DNA from: Sipunculus nudus
Taxonomy: Eukaryota > Annelida > Sipuncula > Golfingiida > Sipunculidae
Direction of reading: 5' to 3'
DNA length: 64,000 nucleotides
Assembly (NCBI GenBank): GCA_026874595.1
Contig: CM049307.1
Coordinates: 31,731,862 to 31,795,861 of the forward strand
Below the pieces are notes generated by a model. It was given only the letters and a program-made list of their open reading frames with translations. It was not told the origin of the DNA and searched no databases. The position numbers and the translations under genes are program-made. Below, in pieces: positions 58,244-64,000 of this stretch; position 1 is the first letter of the stretch; each line of letters starts with the position of its first letter.

Positions 58244-58321
58244 TTACTGACGCCTCTCCGCCTTCACCCAGATTCCGTTCTTAGCACGGATGACGAAACT
58301 GTGATCCAGCTCTAGTTTGAT
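58244..58321 (-). CDS. P450 terminal exon
   Basis: 78 nt after TACCTTCAG, coding IKLELDHSFVIRAKNGIWV, then KAERRQ and TAA at 58246-58244. This is the usual beta-strand tail of the family. Confidence 0.92.
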   Translation of the reverse strand: MKLELDHSFVIRAKNGIWVKAERRQ

Positions 58322-61300
58322 CTGAAGGTAGACAAAATGTATTGATCATTAATATCAGCTACTGTCGGCTTATTACCGTCAAAGGTAAATGTAAAATATA
58401 TTTCTGTTAAATTTGATCACAATGCCGTACCTTTTAAGTTCTGGTTTTGTTTAACTGAATACAAAGTCGACGAAATAATTAACAGCATTACCTCTATCTG
58501 AACATGTAATCGAAAGAAGGAGAGAATTTCGTTTCCATCTCCATTGGCGGATAGAAATATCTTATACATCTTATATACTAGTATTATAACTTATATCTCA
58601 GTTCAGGATCTTGGGGAGAGAAAATAACTAATGGTATAAAACCGTAAATGGATAGTAAACGTAGGTCTGTTGGTATGAGCAGGAAGTAGCAGAGAAAACG
58701 TACCCCTGATGATATGAGCCTGTAGGAGGAGAGAAAAACTTACGCCTGATGTATGAGCCGACAGGAGGAGAAAAAAGTACGTCTGGTAATATGAACCGGT
58801 AGAGGGGAACACATACGTCTGATTATATGAGCCGGTAGGAGGAGAAAAAACTTACGTCTGATAGTATGAACGGGTAGGAGGAGAAAAAAATTACGTCAAA
58901 TTATATGAGCCGGTAGGAGGAGAGAAAACTTACATCTGATGGTATGAGCCGACAGGAGGAGAGAACACTGCGTCTGATGGTATATGAGCCGGTAGGAGGA
59001 GAAAACACTTGCGTCTGATAGTAAGAACGGGTAGGAGGAGAGAAAACTTACGTCTTATAATATGAGCCGGTAGGAGGAGAGAAAACTTACATCTGATGGT
59101 AAGATTCGGTAGGAGGAGAGAACACTTACGTCTAATTGTATGAACCGGAAGGAGGAGAGAAAACTTACGTCTGATGGTATGAGCCAATAGGAGGAGGAAA
59201 AACTTGTGTCTAATAATATGAGCCGGTAGGAGGAGAGAAAACTTTCATCTGATGGTAAAAGTCGGTAGGAGGAGAGAACCCTTACGTCTAATGGTATGAA
59301 CTGGAAGGAGGAGAGAAAACTTACGTCTGATTGTATGAGCCGATAGGAGGAGAGAAAACTTACGTCTGATGGTAAGAGTCGGTAGGAGGAGAGAAAACCT
59401 ACGTCTGATGGTATGAGCCGGTAGGAGAAGAGAAAACTTGCGTCTTATAATATGATCCGGTAGGAGGAGAGAAAACTTACGTCTGATGGTATGAGCCGAT
59501 AGGAGGAAAGAAAACTTACATCTGATGGTAAGAGTCGGTAGGAGGAGAGAACACTTGCGTCTAATGGTATGAACCGGAGGGAGAAAAATTAGGTCCCATG
59601 GTATGAGCCAATAGGAGGAGAGAAAACTTACATCTGATGGTGAGAGTCGGTAGGAGGAGAGAACCCTAACGTCTAATGGTATGAACCGGAAGGAGGAGAG
59701 AAAACTTACGTCTGATGGTATGAGACAGTAGGAAGAGAGATAACTTACGTCTGATGGTATAAGTCGGTAGGAGGAGAGAAGTTTGACGAACGCCATCTTC
59801 ATCTCCATCATGGCCAGTCTCATCCCGATACACTGACGAGGACCAAGACCAAAAGGCAGGTGGTTGAACTGGCTGCGGGCCTGCTTCGCCTCCGCTGTGA
59901 ACCTGCATGTACATATATACAATTCCCTTTATATAATTACATCAATATTTTAGATAACATTATAATATCCACGGAAAATGTGGACAGTCCCGTGTCGTTG
60001 AAGTCATCAATATAATATTAGTAATCGCGAGATACTTTTATCAAATTTTGACCACTTAAAATAGATGGCTCTAATTGCCCCATCTGTTGGAAATGATATC
60101 GCCGTTAAGTCCATAGTTTACTCTCGTCGTCTGCCAAGACGCAATTTAGACACAATCGGAAAAAAAATCTGAAACTTCTGCCTGTAAAAAGCTGCCACAA
60201 AGTTTCCGTTATAGAGTTGCACATGAAATCCCACACTGGAGTTACGGACTGCCAATAATGAGACATGCGCATTTAAGTATCACAATCACACACAAGGAAA
60301 AAAATATCTACATATTTTTTTCATTTCCAGGGCATCAATAACAGAAAATCTGACCTATCTGGATCAAACTTGTCTGGTTCCGGCCAAACATCCGGCTGAT
60401 GGTGAAGGGCGTAGATCGGGATGATGCACACCGTGGCTTTAGGGATGAACACCCCGTTTAGGTTCATGTCTCGTGCTGCAACTCGGTCCACTCTGAAAAG
60501 GTCTTTCGTCATGAGAAATCTCCAGTAAACCAAGGCGCTTTAACAGAACGGACTCTTTTCCCTCCATGTAAAGTATACTCCACGGAAAAAATACCCCTTA
60601 TACAACTGTATACAGGTGAACCGTCATATAAAACCACAATGCTCAGTCAAATTGTCAAGCACTGTTGCAGTCGAGTCAAAAATACCCGGGTCCGAGTCCA
60701 AGCCACTCCAGCCACGTCCTCCTTCTTCGAGTCTTTTGGAACTCAAGTCCAAGACAAAGTTGGAGTCGAAAATGTCTTTTAAAAAAACTTTTCAAATGGG
60801 ACTTTAAGATCATAACGTGTATTTCTTTTCCCTTCTACTTTAATGTTGAATTACATATCACTCCCGATACAGAGATTGAGTTTGGTATATAGTCATAACT
60901 ATTTCTTAATCTATATGTATGTCTTAATTTTATTGTCATTTTATGAGAACAATTGGCTCATGTTTTTCCCTTTTTTTTCTTTATTTTTTGTTGTTGCTTC
61001 TATTGTTTTAAATGCTAGCTTAATTAAGAATATGTTTATCTGCCGAATTCCATTACGGTTTCGGAATTCGTAACAGGGTAGCATCACACGCTTCCTCTCG
61101 TTTTATATCCTGGTGTTAATCAGGCCCGGTGACTATGCACCTACGGAACCTGGGTTTGTAATCGTCCCAATTGCTGGGTCATACAACAGAGGTACTCTCA
61201 GGAGCCTCTCAAGGTCACATATACCTTTAATTATGGTATGTTTTTGATTCACGAGATTTTTGCTATTGACCTCTGTTAGTTTCTTGAATCCTGACCTCCC

Positions 61301-62016
61301 AGTCCGAGTACAAGTGAGGCGCCCTTGAGTTTCAAGCAAAGAGCAATATAATATTAAAGTACACTCATTGTTTCAAGTCCAAGTCCCTGAAAAGGTTGTC
61401 TCGAGTCCAAAGCCAGACTTGAGTCCTACATCACGGATGTCAAATCTCGAAACAATAACACTTGATGTGTGAAATTTACATTGTAATTTGTGTGCGTATA
61501 ACGTTAAACAGATTGTAAAGATACATCGAATATAAATTCCTACAATAAGCAGGTCAAATAACCGTATGTCAGCTTCCTGACCATCCTAAACAGACAGAAA
61601 TGTTGCAATTAATTTCCAAGAACAATTCTCTTGATATCTGCCATCCTACCTGACTGCCGGTGGGAACTTTCTCAGCGTTTCTTGCACACACTGGTCAAGG
61701 TATCCCATTTTCGATATGGCTTCATAATTTGCATCACCCTGCATTTTGAAAAAGAAATATTCACGCGTTTTATTATCTGATTGAATAAGTGTTTTGTAAA
61801 GGCTTTATCAATAACCAATAAATGATACAAAATATATGTCGTATAATTATTGCGAGCATTCGTTAAAGATACGAAAGATCTTATTGTGTTTATCATATTA
61901 ACTGAATAAAAAATTTCATTGTCAAATATTAATCAGTTTGTAAGAAGTGCGTGAGAATAGAACTAAGTATTATTATTGTACCGAGAGTCCTGGATATATA
62001 CCTAACTATTCGATTG

Positions 62017-62070
<54 letters not shown>

Positions 62071-64000
62071 TGTCTCACGTGTTCTTGGACGATTCCAGAG
62101 ATTTCGTTGTATAGCATTTCCTGGACATCTGGGTTCTCCGCTAGGTGGTACATTAGGAATGCCATTGTAGATGAGGTGGTATCGTAGGCCGCTAAGAAGA
62201 ACAAAAGCGCCTGGGCCAGCACCTCGGCAGACGTTAATCCTGGAGAAGAAATATTCTTCCAAACTATATGAATCCCCGTAATGGTAACACCGCTATTTTA
62301 ATATATGAAAAGAAAATTACGGTATTTATCAGTAACCTTTTGTTTTGGGACTGAAACATCTGATCTATATCTTCTTACAGGCTTCCGTGACTAAACTGAT
62401 TGCGTCAGTCCCGGTAAAGCATGATTTTACTAAGTGTTACTTATCTCGAGGGCTCCACGCCAGGACTAGCTATGATGGTTAAATATGTAGCGTCAATGTG
62501 GTTATAAGAAGTAATTGCACAAGGATGGTACCCTTTTCCTTCTCTGATTTGTCCACCTCGTGGACTCCCTGGAGGTCCTTTTTCACCTCCTCGTCGATTT
62601 CCTCTTTGTTGGCAACAATCATCATTTGAAGGAGATCGTTGTGCGGCTGCAAAAAAACCTACATTTTTACACAGAAATAACACATGCATATTTAAACCTT
62701 GTCTTTACAAAGCACACAACCAAAGGCTTAACCTTGATTGTATGAGCTGTCTTAGGAACAACTAGGAGGGTCTGACCCATTGCGTGAGAAGGAATGGTAT
62801 TTTTTAATTCATGTGATTTTTTCTACGGTAATACCTTTATTTCAGTAATCACAGTTATTGCAGTTATTGCAGTTAGTAAGTTACAATAAGTATAACGGAG
62901 TATAACTGATTAAATATAGACTGCTACTCTCACGGTTAAAAAAATACTAATAGCTCTGTCACAACTCTCATGTACTTACAACATCCGGCCCCTACTCCAA
63001 TGCCTTTATAATCATTCCTTAAACATTTGATACGTTCATCATACAGTCTGAAGCACTTTCAATCTTTCATCTTACACTGTTAAGCATCCCGTTCAAAATT
63101 TCAGTATATCATTATTCTTACAGTGGTAGACCGTTTCCGTGCCTCAATCGTCTTTTCCAAAAACTCTTGGAAAAACTTCATTGGCTTATGCTTAACCAGT
63201 TCCACACCAAACAAGCCCAACAGCGGTATGAGGAAGGGACAAAAGACTGAAAGATGAACGTGAAAGTATCTTAAAAATGCCCATATATAGACACAACATG
63301 TAACATATAGACACAAGATTTTTTATATAGAACATAAAGACACAACATACAGATCACGTACATGGAAACAAATAAAAAATTTAAAAGTCCAGTGCTGTTG
63401 CGAGAGTAGAATAGTGGATCAAAAGATTGAAGATGCTCTCTCTCTCTCATAAGTGTGTGTACGAGTGTGTACAACAGACATAAGACTAGCTGATGCAACT
63501 GGTGGACAAAAAGACAGACCTCGAGACAAAATGTGTTATCACAGCTCTAAGGTATAAACGGTATAAAACAGTGCAGGATATATTCATCAAACGAATAATT
63601 AGCCATTTCCATTTATAAAAATGAGTACAATATTGCTTACCAACTATGAGAAAAACAATATCAGTTACTTTGAATTCAAATAAAGACTTGGCGTTTCTGA
63701 TAAATGGGTTGTTAGGATCCTTCTGGGAGTCAAGGTCAAGACCGAAACCTGTGCTTGCGATGACGTCCATTGTGAACATACCAGAGATTCTGAAATCACA
63801 TTATTAACACTTAAGAATATGCCACTCTGTTTACTCTTTATAAGTTTCTCGGACAGCAAATTAACAGGTATTTGTTTTTATCATTTTTCATAAAAACATG
63901 TACGTGTCTGGTATAAAAATAATAACATCGCAATTTATACCTTTCAAATAGCAAAACAGTAGAGAAATATGACAAATGCACCCTGACTTACTCTTTGGCG
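58244..64000 (-). CDS. CYP3-like cytochrome P450, 3' part of gene (nine exons in window)
   Basis: Minus-strand exons 63992-64000 (continues outside), 63641-63789, 63122-63246, 62532-62646, 62079-62239, 61650-61738, 60355-60492, 59749-59902 and 58244-58321. All have GT-AG borders and join in phase without stops. P450 landmarks are present: I-helix AAYDTT, ExxR (ETLR), the PERF-like region (PEPDKFDPDR), and heme-binding FGLGPRQCIG with the Cys thiolate ligand. The N part (TMDVIASTGFGLDLDSQ..NPF) is typical of clan 3 (CYP3A/CYP5/CYP30-like). Exon sizes of 149 and 161 nt, and 89+138=227 nt, equal those I recall for vertebrate CYP3A exons 7, 10 and 11. An ER-bound mono-oxygenase is expected. The membrane anchor and first exons lie beyond the window. 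Confidence 0.93.
58610..59775 (-). repeat. Minisatellite of about 29 copies of a 39-bp exon-end plus 5' splice-site unit
   Basis: Starting at the heme exon's own 3' end, a 39-bp unit repeats head to tail to about 58610. On the gene strand each unit is a copy of the exon end (CTCCTCCTACCG..ATACCATCAGAC) followed by the donor GTAAGT and TTTTCT. By eye about 14 copies keep GAC/GTAAGT or GAT/GTAAGT; others carry GC, GTAGGT, GTATGT or lost donors. A few units deviate in length by one to five bases. The reading frame of the exon stays open through the first dozen copies to a stop at 59245-59247. Each unit also holds a pyrimidine-rich run ending in CAG two bases before the GT. Confidence 0.93.
59749..59902 (-). 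CDS. P450 heme-binding exon
   Basis: 154 nt from ATGCAG to the GAC/GTAAGT donor, coding FTAEAKQARSQFNHLPFG and the heme-loop LGPRQCIGMRLAMMEMK, ending KLLSSYRLIPSD. The last 12 or so bases upstream of the donor plus the donor are the parent of the downstream tandem array. Confidence 0.93.
60355..60492 (-). CDS. P450 exon with PERF-like region
   Basis: 138 nt from TTTTCAG to GATAG/GTCAGA, coding VFIPKATVCIIPIYALHHQ and WPEPDKFDPDR. Together with the previous exon it equals one 227-nt vertebrate exon. Confidence 0.93.
61650..61738 (-). CDS. P450 exon with ExxR motif
   Basis: 89 nt from ATGCAG to GTCAG/GTAGGA, coding YLDQCVQETLRKFPPAVR. E and R of ETLR form the K-helix salt bridge. Confidence 0.93.
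62020..62068. repeat. (GA)n microsatellite at a P450 splice donor
   Basis: About 24 GA units. On the gene's strand this is a (CT)n run starting about 10 nt after the GTGAGA donor of the I-helix exon. Confidence 0.97.
62079..62239 (-). CDS. P450 exon with I helix
   Basis: 161 nt from CTCCAG to AACAC/GTGAGA. It codes LTSAEVLAQALLFFLAAYDT followed by TSST. The oxygen-activation motif is A-A-Y-D-T-T, with Ala where most family members have Gly and Asp where many have Glu; both are accepted variants. Confidence 0.93.
62532..62646 (-). CDS. P450 exon, G-H region
   Basis: 115 nt from TTGCAG to AAAGG/GTACC, coding PHNDLLQMMIVANKEEID and an acidic-basic loop. It is longer than the vertebrate CYP3A counterpart by a multiple of three. 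Confidence 0.88.
63122..63246 (-). CDS. P450 exon, F-G region
   Basis: 125 nt from CTTTCAG to CCACT/GTAAGA, coding VFCPFLIPLLGLFGVEL and a basic helix EKTIEARKRS. Ends in phase 0. Confidence 0.92.
63641..63789 (-). CDS. P450 exon with the C/D-E region
   Basis: 149 nt from TTTCAG to AGTTG/GTAAGC, coding SGMFTMDVIASTGFGLDLD and on to VTDIVFLIV. This block is strongly CYP3-like. Confidence 0.92.
63992..64000 (-). CDS. P450 exon, 3' edge only
   Basis: Nine bases ending GCCAAAGA before GTAAGT. The phase fits the next exon. The rest lies outside the window. Confidence 0.6.

Noticed and set aside
59245-59748. Treating the 225-residue ORF through the splice-site array as constitutive protein
   Set aside because: The family's C-terminal strands are supplied by the terminal exon at 58244-58321, so read-through would truncate the enzyme; at most it is an alternative product.
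58610-59775. CRISPR-like array of short regular repeats
   Set aside because: Units are contiguous 39-bp minisatellite copies without unique spacers, in a eukaryotic intron.
61951-62187. ORF with Arg-Glu repeat on plus, and Ser-Leu repeat ORFs on minus
   Set aside because: Translations of the (GA)n microsatellite and of the antisense of the P450 I-helix exon.

Overview
This looks like one window of an animal nuclear genome, most likely a bivalve or another mollusc. It is AT-rich, with split genes using GT-AG introns, no bacterial-style operons and very sparse coding. Microsatellites, poly-G tracts and dispersed repeats are abundant. The repeats (GACGGACGG-type tracts ending in a 'CTATAGCTCAGATGAC..GTCA.CTGAGCT' hairpin, and 'TGACCTTTGACCT' repeats) are of a kind I associate with bivalve genomes. 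The taxon is an inference; no species can be named from the sequence alone.

Layout. 1-17.4 kb: mostly non-coding sequence with dispersed repeats, one tRNA-derived SINE-like copy, a Helitron-like (pearl-type) non-autonomous element with three internal tandem repeats, and a weak set of minus-strand Pro/Gly/Tyr-rich possible exons near 2-2.8 kb. 18.8-26.5 kb: two solo LTRs of one family (one carrying a nested insertion with a 9-bp target duplication), a minus-strand exon encoding a signal peptide, and a miniature LTR element (TRIM) with an exact tRNA-Pro primer-binding site and tRNA-like A/B boxes inside its LTR. 29.8-38.9 kb: minus-strand exons of a gene with at least four Methyltransf_FA (farnesoic acid O-methyltransferase-like) domains, at least one of which looks frameshifted. 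39.9-47.9 kb: a recent, nearly complete BEL/Pao LTR retrotransposon with about 1.29-kb LTRs, a 5-bp target duplication and three reading-frame breaks. 53.7-55.6 kb: the badly decayed pol of a second BEL/Pao element. 56.4-57.3 kb: a third solo LTR of the same family as the two above. 58.2-64.0 kb: the 3' two-thirds of an intact CYP3-like cytochrome P450 gene on the minus strand, continuing past the window edge.

Most unusual feature: the last intron of the P450 gene holds about 29 head-to-tail copies of a 39-bp unit that is a duplicate of that intron's own exon-end plus 5' splice site. Because 39 is a multiple of three, many of the extra donor sites would splice in frame.

The genes here do not form a functional cluster. 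The P450 (xenobiotic, steroid or fatty-acid type mono-oxygenase, probably ER-bound), the FA-domain protein and the putative secreted protein are independent loci separated by mobile DNA. Long stretches contain no gene I can recognise, and they are stated as such.
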